Shown here: positions 5,133-11,574 of the stretch, piece after piece
How the letters are laid out: each line of letters opens with the position of its first letter
How positions within the stretch are numbered: position 1 is the stretch's first letter
DNA from: CAZRUM01 sp964603435
GTDB taxonomy: Bacteria; Patescibacteriota; Patescibacteriia; Magasanikbacterales; UBA922
Length of the DNA: 14,719 nt
Assembly (NCBI GenBank): GCA_964603435.1
Contig: CAZRUM010000023.1
Span: 1 to 14,719, forward strand
Direction: 5' to 3'
The notes under the pieces: generated by a model
What the model was told of the DNA's origin: nothing
What the model saw: only the letters and a program-made list of their open reading frames with translations
Databases searched by the model: none
Position numbers and translations under genes: made by a program

Positions 5133-6974
5133 ATGACAACACACGAATTACGTAAAAAATATCTAGATTTTTTTAAAAGCAAGAATCATGTTGTGATTTC
5201 TTCGGCTTCTCTTATTCCAGAAAATGATCCGACCACACTTTTTACTAGTGCAGGTATGCAGCCAATGATCCCATATTTACTTGGTGAAAAACACCCAGAG
5301 GGAACAAGAATTGCTGATTCACAAAAATGTTTTCGTACTCAAGATATCGATGTGGTAGGGGATAATCGTCATACTACTTTTTTTGAGATGCTCGGCAATT
5401 GGTCTTTAGGTGATTATTTCAAAACCGAACAAATTGATTGGATGTACGATTTTGTAACCAAAGAAATTGGTCTGGATCCAAATAGAATTTATGTTACTTG
5501 TTTTCGCGGTAATAGCGAGATCGGTATTCCACGTGATGAGCAGGCTGCAAGTCTATGGCAAGGAAAATTTGAATCTGCTGGTGTTGAAGCAAAGATTGTT
5601 GATAATATAGAGGTAGAAGGTATGCAGGGTGGTCGTATTGCCTATTATGATGATACAAAGAACTGGTGGAGTAGGGCCGGAGTTCCAGCAAATATGCCAA
5701 AAGGGGAGCCAGGTGGGCCTGATGCTGAGATGTTTTGGGATTTTGGTGAAGAGTTAAAAATTCATGAAAATTCTGAATATAAAGATAAACCTTGTCATAT
5801 AAACTGTGATTGTGGGCGTTTTGTAGAGATTGGTAATAATGTCTTCATGCAGTATGTGCGAGAAGAAAATGGTTTTGAAGAATTAAAACAAAAGAATATT
5901 GATTTTGGTGGTGGACTAGAACGAATGTCACAGGCTGTTCTCGATGTGCCAGATATTTTTATGATAGATGTATTTTCTGGAGTGAAAACTGAGCTAGAAA
6001 AATTGTCTGATAAAAAATATGGTGGGAATGATGAGGAGACAAAAGCTTTTCGTGTAATTATGGATCATCTGCGTGGAGCAATTTTTCTAATTGCCGACGG
6101 AGCTGTAGCCTCAAATAAGGACCAGGGTTACTTTACACGTAGACTTATTCGTCGGGCTGTTCGTTTTGCAAGTCAGCTTGGTATCAAAGAAAACTTTTGT
6201 GGAAAATTGGCAGAAATTTATATTGCTGAGTACAGTGAGTCATATTCTTATCTAAATGATAAAAAAGATTTTATTATTTCAGAATTGAAAGCAGAAGAAA
6301 ATAAGTTTAGACAAACTCTCGAGCAAGGAATAAAGGAATTTGAAAAAGGAATTGATCCTTTTATTCTTTTTACTACTTATGGTTTTCCAATTGAGCTTAC
6401 AAAAGAATTGGCAGAGGAAAAAGGAATAAAAATTGATGAGACTGATTTTAATAAAAAAATGAAAGAACACCAAGAACTTTCTCGTCAAGGTGCTGAAGAA
6501 AAGTTCAAAGGTGGTCTAGCTGACTCTAGTGAGATGAGTACAAAGTATCATACGACTACACATTTGCTTCATGCAGCTCTTAGAAAAGTCCTGGGTGACC
6601 ATGTAGAACAGCGTGGTAGTAATATTACAGACAAGCGTTTGCGTTTTGATTTTTCACATTCAGAAAAAATGACACCAGAACAAAGAGAAGAAGTAGAAAA
6701 TATTGTAAACGAAGCTATTTCTAAAAAACTTTCAGTAAGTATGGTAGAGATGACAGTAGAAGAAGCCAAAGAACAAGGTGCAATTGGACTCTTTGGTGAT
6801 AAATATGGTGAGAAGGTAAAAGTCTATACTGTCGGTGAGGGTGGTGATATTGTTAGCAAAGAAATCTGTGGTGGTCCTCATGTGGAAAATTTGGCAGACA
6901 TGGGTCATTTTAGAATCAAAAAAGAAGAATCTTCTAGTTCTGGTATACGTCGTATAAAAGCAATATTAGAATGA
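5133..6974 (+). CDS. alaS: Alanyl-tRNA synthetase lacking the C-terminal C-Ala domain
   Basis: It charges tRNA-Ala with alanine. The class II catalytic core shows motif 2 around KCFRTQDID (residues 65-73) and FFEMLGNWS (83-91), and motif 3 as FGGGLERM (258-265). The helical tRNA-recognition region contains NKDQGYFTRRLIRRAVR (328-344). The editing domain retains its zinc-site residues in HTTTHLLH (473-480) and CGGPH (579-583), so clearance of mischarged Ser or Gly should persist. The protein ends at 613, directly after the editing domain, whereas common bacterial enzymes have about 870 residues. No remnant of the missing domain follows, because gtrA overlaps the stop by 4 nt. It is therefore a natural short form, not a frameshift. 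Confidence 0.94.
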   Translation: MTTHELRKKYLDFFKSKNHVVISSASLIPENDPTTLFTSAGMQPMIPYLLGEKHPEGTRIADSQKCFRTQDIDVVGDNRHTTFFEMLGNWSLGDYFKTEQIDWMYDFVTKEIGLDPNRIYVTCFRGNSEIGIPRDEQAASLWQGKFESAGVEAKIVDNIEVEGMQGGRIAYYDDTKNWWSRAGVPANMPKGEPGGPDAEMFWDFGEELKIHENSEYKDKPCHINCDCGRFVEIGNNVFMQYVREENGFEELKQKNIDFGGGLERMSQAVLDVPDIFMIDVFSGVKTELEKLSDKKYGGNDEETKAFRVIMDHLRGAIFLIADGAVASNKDQGYFTRRLIRRAVRFASQLGIKENFCGKLAEIYIAEYSESYSYLNDKKDFIISELKAEENKFRQTLEQGIKEFEKGIDPFILFTTYGFPIELTKELAEEKGIKIDETDFNKKMKEHQELSRQGAEEKFKGGLADSSEMSTKYHTTTHLLHAALRKVLGDHVEQRGSNITDKRLRFDFSHSEKMTPEQREEVENIVNEAISKKLSVSMVEMTVEEAKEQGAIGLFGDKYGEKVKVYTVGEGGDIVSKEICGGPHVENLADMGHFRIKKEESSSSGIRRIKAILE

Positions 6975-7372
6975 TAAAAAAACTATTACAAAAGTTTTGG
7001 AAAATGCGCTTTGAATTTTCAAAGTATTTTATAATTGGTATGAGTGGAGTGCTTATTGATATGGGTACTCTTATCTTGTTTAAAGAAGTTTTTGGTTGGA
7101 TGCCAGTTTTTGCTGTGGTTGTCAATCAATTGCTCCTGCTTGTTTATATTTTTTGTTTAAATAAATATTGGACTTTTAGGAATAAGGAGATAGCTCGAAA
7201 GCAGATTGCTAGATTTGTAGTCTTAGCTTTTTTTAATTACCTCCTTTCTATAGCGGTGATGTACGGATTTAACCATATAATGGAATTTGACTATCGTTTG
7301 GTTCGTTTAACCAATATTGCTCTAGCTGTATCTTGGAATTTTTTCTTATATAAATACTGGGTTTTCAAGTAA
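6971..7372 (+). CDS. GtrA-like membrane protein
   Basis: This 133-residue, four-helix membrane protein has GtrA-family hallmarks: KYFIIGMSGVLIDMGTL near the N-terminus, NKYWTFR after the second helix, and a closing NFFLYKYWVFK. Family members are thought to help flip or scaffold lipid-linked sugars (for example undecaprenyl-phosphate-glucose) across the membrane. The hydrophobic spans are approximately 20-38, 45-65, 77-98 and 108-127. Its ATG overlaps the alaS TGA (ATGA), so translation is probably coupled. It is the last gene of the operon; no clear terminator follows before the infA promoter. It may act with the glycan genes downstream, though they belong to another unit. Confidence 0.85.
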   Translation: MIKKLLQKFWKMRFEFSKYFIIGMSGVLIDMGTLILFKEVFGWMPVFAVVVNQLLLLVYIFCLNKYWTFRNKEIARKQIARFVVLAFFNYLLSIAVMYGFNHIMEFDYRLVRLTNIALAVSWNFFLYKYWVFK

Positions 7373-7428
7373 AAAATCTCTAAAATAAGCAAAATTTAAG
7401 TTATACACAGGTATTTTGGGGTATTTTC

Positions 7429-7457
7429 TTGACATTGTTTGGGATTTATTGTAAAAT
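7429..7457 (+). promoter_or_regulatory. Promoter of the infA-rpsI ribosomal operon
   Basis: A perfect -35 TTGACA (7429-7434) and a -10 TAAAAT (7452-7457) are exactly 17 bp apart, the best promoter in the window. The transcription start should be near 7464, giving an infA leader of only about 15 nt with no Shine-Dalgarno. Confidence 0.85.
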
Positions 7458-7478
7458 ATCGCTGTTATTAAAAATTTC

Positions 7479-7697
7479 ATGGGAAACAAACAAGACGTTG
7501 TAGAAGTTCAGGGTACAATAGAAGAGCTATTGCCTGGCGCTACATTTCGTGTAAAATTGGAAAACGGTCATGAGATCAGAGCTCACTTGTCTGGTAAGAT
7601 GCGTATGCATCGTATTAGATTAGGAGCAGGGGATGAAGTCAAGATAGAATTGACCCCGTATGATCTTACTATGGGTCGTATCACATTTAGAATGTAA
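7479..7697 (+). CDS. infA: Translation initiation factor IF-1
   Basis: IF-1 binds the ribosomal A site during initiation and helps IF-2 and IF-3 select the initiator tRNA. The 72-residue length and the single S1-like OB fold are typical. Family segments include EVQGTIEELLPGATFRVKLENG (starting near residue 9), HLSGKMRMHRIRLGAGD and a C-terminal GRITFR. It is the first gene of the ribosomal operon, preceded by a near-consensus promoter. In many bacteria infA likewise precedes rpmJ and the alpha operon. Its start has C at position -1, one of only two genes here without T there. Confidence 0.96.
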   Translation: MGNKQDVVEVQGTIEELLPGATFRVKLENGHEIRAHLSGKMRMHRIRLGAGDEVKIELTPYDLTMGRITFRM

Positions 7698-7703
7698 TCA
7701 TTT

Positions 7704-7818
7704 ACCTGTTTCTACAGGTTAAGAGCAATCAACTAGTGCGGTGGAGCATTTCCTTGCGAAAAGGCAGATATGTCATTGAGGAAAGCAACGATATCGCGGC
7801 AGTAGTTGGTGTTTTTTT
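7704..7818 (+). ncRNA. Structured leader RNA between infA and rpmJ
   Basis: A hairpin, ACCTGT-TTCT-ACAGGT (7704-7719), comes first. A long closing stem follows: ATCAACTA (7728-7735) pairs with TAGTTGGT (7803-7810). It extends inward so that 7728-7744 against 7794-7810 makes 15 pairs interrupted by two G-G mismatches. Inside, TTTCCTT (7749-7755) can pair with GAGGAAA (7778-7784), or CCTT (7752-7755) with AAGG (7761-7764); these exclude each other. A T7 tract (7812-7818) follows the stem. By my count the stem region is about 48% GC, well above the surrounding A/T-rich spacers. The position fits an autoregulatory attenuator for the ribosomal genes downstream. I do not recognise a named family. 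Confidence 0.55.
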
Positions 7819-7827
7819 GACTAATTT

Positions 7828-7965
7828 ATGAAAGTACAAGCATCCGCAAAAAAACGTTGTGCAAAGTGCAAGACCGTGCGTCGTCGTGGGGTTGTTCATG
7901 TTATCTGTGAAAATCCACGTCACAAACAACGTCAAGGCACTAAACAACGTACAAAATCTGCGTAA
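7828..7965 (+). CDS. rpmJ: Ribosomal protein L36 (bL36), C-terminally extended
   Basis: This 45-residue protein starts MKVQASAKKRCAKCKTVRRR and carries the zinc set C11, C14, C27 and H32 of the zinc-binding form of L36. It binds 23S rRNA in the large subunit. The family normally ends at the RHKQRQG motif (about 37 residues); here eight further basic or polar residues (TKQRTKSA) follow. It is short enough to be missed by automated calling. It follows the structured leader RNA and precedes rpsM by 13 nt, the usual rpmJ-rpsM order. There is no Shine-Dalgarno; the start is preceded by AATTT. Confidence 0.95.
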   Translation: MKVQASAKKRCAKCKTVRRRGVVHVICENPRHKQRQGTKQRTKSA

Positions 7966-7978
7966 TTTATAATAAAAT

Positions 7979-8365
7979 ATGAGAATTTCAGGTGTATCAA
8001 TTCCAAAAGATAAAAGAATAGTAATTGCCCTTACCTATGTTCATGGTATTGGTTTGACTACTTCAAAGAAAATTTTAGAATTAGCTAAGATTGATGAGTC
8101 TGTTAGAGTAAAGGATTTGGACCAGGATCAAGAAGATAAATTGCGTAATTTAGCAGAAAAAGATAATAAGCTAGAAGGAGATCTTCGTAGTGAGGTTTCT
8201 CAAAATATTAAAAGACTAAAAGATATTAAATCTTACCGTGGTTCTCGTCATGCTAGTAGATTGCCTGTGAGAGGACAAAGAACTAAGACTAATTCCCGTA
8301 CTTTAAGAGGTAATAAGAGAAGTATGGCTGTTAGTGGTAAGAAACCAACTGCTCAAAAAACCTAA
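7979..8365 (+). CDS. rpsM: Ribosomal protein S13 (uS13)
   Basis: S13 sits in the head of the small subunit and contacts P-site tRNA and the large subunit. It is 128 residues long, slightly above the usual 118-122. The N-terminal RISGVSIPKDKRIVIALTYV and the helix-two-turn-helix GIGLTTSKKIL are typical. The C-terminal SYRGSRHASRLPVRGQRTK and NSRTLRG motifs are conserved rRNA contacts. The basic C-terminal tail ends GKKPTAQKT. It heads the classic S13-S11-S4-alpha-L17 gene run. Confidence 0.96.
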   Translation: MRISGVSIPKDKRIVIALTYVHGIGLTTSKKILELAKIDESVRVKDLDQDQEDKLRNLAEKDNKLEGDLRSEVSQNIKRLKDIKSYRGSRHASRLPVRGQRTKTNSRTLRGNKRSMAVSGKKPTAQKT

Positions 8366-8379
8366 ACTTATAATTAAAT

Positions 8380-8778
8380 ATGGCTAAACAACCAAAAAAA
8401 ACAATTAAAAAGAAAAAGAAAATTATAAAACAGGTTGGTACTGGTAGAGCTTATATTCAAGCTACTTTTAACAACACAATTATATCTGTGACAGATCAAA
8501 ATGGTGATGTCTTGGGTTGGTCTAGTGCTGGTATGGTTGGTTTTAAAGGTCCTAAAAAAGCTACTCCTTATGCAGCTGGTCAAGTTGTAAAGAAAGTTGC
8601 TGAGAATTTAGAACCTTACGGTATAAAAGAAGTAGTAATTTTTATAAAAGGTATTGGTGGTGGTCGTGAAGGTGCTATTAGAGCATTCAATGCAAATAAT
8701 ATTCAAGTTTTATCTATTAAGGACGTGACTCCTATTCCACACAATGGTTGTCGTCCACCTAAGCGTAGAAGAGTTTAA
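8380..8778 (+). CDS. rpsK: Ribosomal protein S11 (uS11)
   Basis: S11 lies on the platform of the small subunit near the E site. This 132-residue protein has a lysine-rich N-terminus (MAKQPKKTIKKKKKIIKQ), then the conserved core GRAYIQATFNNTIISVTD, the GWSSAGMVGFKGPKKATPYAA segment and the C-terminal DVTPIPHNGCRPPKRRRV. All match the family closely. Its stop and the rpsD start are separated by a single base, so translational coupling is likely. Confidence 0.96.
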   Translation: MAKQPKKTIKKKKKIIKQVGTGRAYIQATFNNTIISVTDQNGDVLGWSSAGMVGFKGPKKATPYAAGQVVKKVAENLEPYGIKEVVIFIKGIGGGREGAIRAFNANNIQVLSIKDVTPIPHNGCRPPKRRRV

Positions 8779-8779
8779 T

Positions 8780-9403
8780 ATGGGAAAATATATTGGTCCA
8801 AAAAATAAAATTGCTAGACGTTTTGGTGTAAACTTGGGTTTGAAATCCAATGCTGCTAAGGTTGCTCGTAGATTGAGCCAACCACCAGGACAACACGGTC
8901 CAAAGAAAAGAGCTGGTGCCAGCTCATCTTATGGTAAACAACTTTTAGAAAAACAAAAAGCTAAACTTATTTATGGTTTGCGTGAAAAACAGTTTCGTGC
9001 CTATGTAGTAGAAGCCAATCGTCGTGAAGGCGATTCCGGTGTAAATTTACAAAGAATTTTGGAAACTAGAATGGATAATGTAATTTATCGACTTGGTATT
9101 GCTGATACTCGTGCTCAAGCTCGTCAGTTTGTTTCTCACAACATGTTTACCTTAAATGGCAAGAAAATGAACATTCCTTCTCATTTGGTAAAAATAGGGG
9201 ATGTGATTGGTTTGAAAGAAAATAAACAAAAGAAACAAATTTTTGAAAATTTGACAGAAAAGTTGTCAAAAGTAAATGCTCCATCATGGCTTAGTATAGA
9301 TGCCAAGGCTAAATCTGGTAAAGTACTCAGCCTACCAATGGAAGCAGATTTCGATAAAATATTTGATGTAAAACTTATTGTTGAGTTTTACTCAGCCCGT
9401 TAA
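8780..9403 (+). CDS. rpsD: Ribosomal protein S4 (uS4)
   Basis: S4 is a primary 16S rRNA binder that nucleates small-subunit assembly, and in E. coli it represses its own alpha operon. From the ATG at 8780 it has 207 residues, starting MGKYIGPKNKIARRFG. Conserved features are the QPPGQHGPKK loop, the YGLREKQFRAYV segment and the S4 RNA-binding domain around RLDNVIYR-like RMDNVIYRLG and ARQFVSHNMFTLNGKKMNIPS. It is the cysteine-free (non-zinc) form. The frame is open 12 codons further upstream to 8744, but that would overlap rpsK and lacks family support. S4 is a natural candidate ligand for the structured leader upstream of rpmJ. Confidence 0.96.
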   Translation: MGKYIGPKNKIARRFGVNLGLKSNAAKVARRLSQPPGQHGPKKRAGASSSYGKQLLEKQKAKLIYGLREKQFRAYVVEANRREGDSGVNLQRILETRMDNVIYRLGIADTRAQARQFVSHNMFTLNGKKMNIPSHLVKIGDVIGLKENKQKKQIFENLTEKLSKVNAPSWLSIDAKAKSGKVLSLPMEADFDKIFDVKLIVEFYSAR

Positions 9404-9409
9404 TACAAA

Positions 9410-9446
9410 GGGAGGTTAATTCTCCATCCTGCATTGCAATGTGGGG
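9410..9446 (+). promoter_or_regulatory. Possible structured element ahead of rpoA
   Basis: The 59-nt rpsD-rpoA gap is the longest inside the S13-S9 run. GGAG (9411-9414) can pair with CTCC (9422-9425). CCTGCAT (9428-9434) pairs with ATGTGGG (9439-9445) through two G-U pairs, around a TGCA loop. No T-tract follows. The GGGAGG here is over 40 nt from the rpoA start, too far for a Shine-Dalgarno. A site tuning rpoA translation separately from S4 is possible. Confidence 0.3.
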
Positions 9447-9462
9447 TAATATATAAAAATAT

Positions 9463-10326
9463 ATGGAGCAAATTCTATTACCAACTACGATTGATTTTGT
9501 AGAAGGTGACCAACCAAACACAGGAAAAGTAGTTATCACTCCTTGTCAACAAGGTTATGGTACTACTCTTGGTAACTCACTTAGACGTGTTTTGCTTTCT
9601 TCTCTACCAGGTAGTGCTGTAGAAGCTGTGAAGATTGACGGTGTACAGCATGAATTTTCTACAATTGAGGGTGTAAAGGAAGACGTAGTAGAAATTATTT
9701 TAAATTTAAAACAATTGGCTGCGAAAGTTTACGGCGAAGAATCAATTACCCTAACTTTGTCTAAAAAAGGTTTAGGAGATGTATTTGCTAGTGATATTGA
9801 AAAAAATTCTGATGTAGAAATTGCCAATGGAGATATGAAAATTTGTACTTTGACTGATGCTAAAAAGACTTTAGAAATGGAAATCACAGTTGGTACTGGT
9901 CGTGGTTATGTACCAGTCGAAAAGAAAGAAGGTAAAAATTTAGATTTAGGTACAATTTTGGTTGATTCACTATACACTCCAATTCGTGATGTTGGTTACA
10001 ACGTAGAAATGACTCGTTTGGGTGATGTAACTGATTATGAAAAATTGATTGTAAATATTGAAACAAACGGTACTATTTCTCCTCGTATGGCTGTGCAACA
10101 GTCTACCAAGATCTTGATGGATCATTTTGCTTTGATTCTTGATAGTGCTGGTGGTGAAGAAATAGATGAAATTCCAGTAGTAAAGGAAGAATCTGTTGAA
10201 GCTGAAGTTGAAGCTGTGGAGGAAGAATCCGCCGACGCTAAAGCTGTGGAGGACAAGGAAAAACCAAAGAAAAAAGTAGCTAAGAAAAAAGTTTCTAAAA
10301 AGAAAGTTGAAAAAGAGGAGAAATAA
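9463..10326 (+). CDS. rpoA: RNA polymerase alpha subunit without a recognisable C-terminal domain
   Basis: Alpha dimerises through its N-terminal domain and scaffolds beta and beta-prime. Residues 1-229 form a complete N-terminal domain, including GYGTTLGNSLRRVLLSSLPG (31-50), EGVKEDVVEIILNLK (69-83), GRGYVPVE (147-154) and RLGDVTDYEKL (185-195). Where other bacteria carry the helical C-terminal domain that binds UP-element DNA and activators, this protein has an acidic stretch (about 231-265) followed by a Lys/Val-rich tail (266-287, repeated KKKV). Total length is 287 against about 315-330. No helix-hairpin-helix signature is visible. The next gene starts 12 nt later, so there is no hidden remnant. 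An in-frame 13-bp direct repeat (10211-10223 and 10241-10253) lies in the tail. Confidence 0.95.
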   Translation: MEQILLPTTIDFVEGDQPNTGKVVITPCQQGYGTTLGNSLRRVLLSSLPGSAVEAVKIDGVQHEFSTIEGVKEDVVEIILNLKQLAAKVYGEESITLTLSKKGLGDVFASDIEKNSDVEIANGDMKICTLTDAKKTLEMEITVGTGRGYVPVEKKEGKNLDLGTILVDSLYTPIRDVGYNVEMTRLGDVTDYEKLIVNIETNGTISPRMAVQQSTKILMDHFALILDSAGGEEIDEIPVVKEESVEAEVEAVEEESADAKAVEDKEKPKKKVAKKKVSKKKVEKEEK

Positions 10327-10338
10327 TATTTTGTAAAT

Positions 10339-10689
10339 ATGAGACATAAAGTAAAAAAGACAACTTTGGGTAGAGAAAAAGCTCCTCGTGAAGCTATGCT
10401 TCGTAATTTGTCAGAGAGTTTGATTTTGCATGATGGTGTAAAAACTACCGAAGCAAAAGCTAAGGCAGTTCGTATGGTAATAGAGCCTCTTATTACTAAG
10501 GCTAGAAAAGGTACTTTGGCTGCTAGACGTGAGATCATCAAAGTTTTATATACTGAAGCTGCTGTCAAAAAATTGATGGAAGTAATTGGTCCAAAATATA
10601 AAGAGAGACAAGGTGGTTATACTCGTATAATCAAAATGGCTCCTAGAAAAAATGATGCTGCCAAAATGGCACGTATTGAACTTGTATAA
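10339..10689 (+). CDS. rplQ: Ribosomal protein L17 (bL17)
   Basis: L17 lies near the exit tunnel of the large subunit. This 116-residue protein opens MRHKVKKTTLGREKAPREAM, followed by LRNLSESLILHDGVKTTEAKAK and the closing GGYTRIIKMAPRKNDAAKMARIELV, all diagnostic. It follows rpoA as in nearly all bacteria. Length and domain are normal. The GAGGAG at the rpoA 3' end lies about 20 nt upstream of the ATG and is probably too distant to serve as a ribosome-binding site. Confidence 0.96.
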   Translation: MRHKVKKTTLGREKAPREAMLRNLSESLILHDGVKTTEAKAKAVRMVIEPLITKARKGTLAARREIIKVLYTEAAVKKLMEVIGPKYKERQGGYTRIIKMAPRKNDAAKMARIELV

Positions 10690-10692
10690 TAT

Positions 10693-11055
10693 ATGACAAA
10701 AGAAATTAAAAGAAATAAAATTGAACTAGACGCAACTGACCAAGCAGCCGGACGTTTAGCAACTCAGATTGCAATGTCTTTGCGTGGTAAAACAAAACCA
10801 GATTTTTCTCCACACATTGATAGTGGGGATTACATTACTGTAAAGAATGCTGGTAAGATGAAATTTACTGGTAAAAAACTTGTTCAAAAAGATTATTATC
10901 ATCACACAATGTATCCAGGTGGACTTCGGACTACTCCTTTGAAAAAGATTTTTGAGAAGGATCCTACTGAAGTATTACGTCGTGCTGTTTATGGAATGCT
11001 TCCAAAAAACAAATTACGTGATGGTATGATGAAAAGATTAACTATCAAAGCTTAA
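10693..11055 (+). CDS. rplM: Ribosomal protein L13 (uL13), short C-terminus
   Basis: L13 is an early-assembling large-subunit protein. The core is clear: ELDATDQAAGRLATQIAMSLRGK, PHIDSGDYITVKNAGKMKFTGKK, YYHHTMYPGGLRTTP and AVYGMLPKNKLRDGMMKRL. The protein stops at KRLTIKA, residue 120. The E. coli protein continues about 16-20 residues with a segment of the GNEHNHAAQQP type, which is missing here. The stop codon lies 2 nt before rpsI, so the shortening is not explained by a frameshift into non-coding DNA. L13 and S9 are paired as usual. Confidence 0.95.
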   Translation: MTKEIKRNKIELDATDQAAGRLATQIAMSLRGKTKPDFSPHIDSGDYITVKNAGKMKFTGKKLVQKDYYHHTMYPGGLRTTPLKKIFEKDPTEVLRRAVYGMLPKNKLRDGMMKRLTIKA

Positions 11056-11057
11056 AT

Positions 11058-11462
11058 ATGGCAGATAAAAAAGACAATATATTAGTTCGTTCAGTTGGTA
11101 GAAGAAAAACTGCTGCTGCACGTGTTAGATTTACTACTGGTAAAGGTGTTGTTACTATCAATGGTAGAACTTTGGAAGATTATTTTCCTACTCAACTATG
11201 GCAAGAAGTTGTAATGTCTCCATTGGTAAAAACTAGTAGAGAAGGTAAATATGATGTTAGTGTGAAGATCATTGGTAGTGGTGTTAGCTCTCAAGCTGAT
11301 GCTGTCCGTCATGGTATTGCTAGAGCTTTAGTAAAATTGGATGAAGAATTGAAACCAATTTTGAAAGCTGAGGGCTATCTAAGTCGTGATTCTCGTGCTA
11401 AAGAAAGAAAGAAACCAGGTCTTCGCAAAGCTAGACGTGGTAGACAGTGGAGAAAACGTTAA
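11058..11462 (+). CDS. rpsI: Ribosomal protein S9 (uS9)
   Basis: S9 reaches the P site with its basic C-terminal tail. This 134-residue protein shows SVGRRKTAAARVRFTTGKG, TINGRTLEDYFP, the GSGVSSQADAVRHGIARALV segment and the terminal DSRAKERKKPGLRKARRGRQWRKR, ending in the conserved Lys-Arg. It is the last gene of the operon; octamer repeats and a strong terminator follow. Confidence 0.96.
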   Translation: MADKKDNILVRSVGRRKTAAARVRFTTGKGVVTINGRTLEDYFPTQLWQEVVMSPLVKTSREGKYDVSVKIIGSGVSSQADAVRHGIARALVKLDEELKPILKAEGYLSRDSRAKERKKPGLRKARRGRQWRKR

Positions 11463-11502
11463 AATCACCTTACCACTTTACTACCTAACCACTTAACCAC
11501 TT
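11463..11502 (+). repeat. Five degenerate octamer tandem repeats
   Basis: The units AATCACCT, TACCACTT, TACTACCT, AACCACTT and AACCACTT follow one another without gaps; the consensus is AACCACTT. They occupy the space between the rpsI stop codon and the operon terminator. The strand is almost free of G, so the RNA would be unstructured. No function is evident. Confidence 0.6.
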
Positions 11503-11506
11503 ACAA

Positions 11507-11532
11507 AATCGCCCGAAAGGGCGGTTTTTTTT
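11507..11532 (+). terminator. Strong intrinsic terminator of the ribosomal operon
   Basis: CGCCC (11510-11514) and GGGCG (11519-11523) enclose a GAAA tetraloop. AAT/GTT-type pairs extend the stem outward, and eight T residues follow (11525-11532). The flippase -35 box begins 2 nt after the T-tract. Confidence 0.95.
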
Positions 11533-11534
11533 AT

Positions 11535-11563
11535 TTGAAAAAATACTTGATTTAGGGTAGAAT
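11535..11563 (+). promoter_or_regulatory. Promoter of the glycan cluster
   Basis: TTGAAA (11535-11540) and TAGAAT (11558-11563) are 17 bp apart. Transcription should begin near 11570, about 5 nt before the flippase ATG, again an almost leaderless mRNA. The -10 and following bases match those of the HD-operon promoter (TAGAATATAG). Confidence 0.7.
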
Positions 11564-11574
11564 ATAGCTTAGTT

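Noticed and set aside
5133..6974. alaS as a frameshifted or broken gene
   Set aside because: The editing domain is complete, gtrA overlaps the stop codon and no piece of the missing domain follows in any frame, so it is a natural short form.
6972..6974. Reassignment of TGA to glycine, as in Gracilibacteria
   Set aside because: TGA ends alaS and the flippase at sensible positions, and glycine sites in conserved proteins use GGN codons.
8744..8779. Twelve extra N-terminal codons for rpsD
   Set aside because: They overlap rpsK and have no family counterpart; MGKYIGP at 8780 is the normal S4 start and has the local AATATG context.
9970..10568. Long minus-strand frames across rpoA and rplQ (125 and 148 codons)
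   Set aside because: They are shadows of A/G-rich coding strands, rich in Phe and Ser, and lie opposite certain genes. Other minus-strand frames in the window fail for the same reason.
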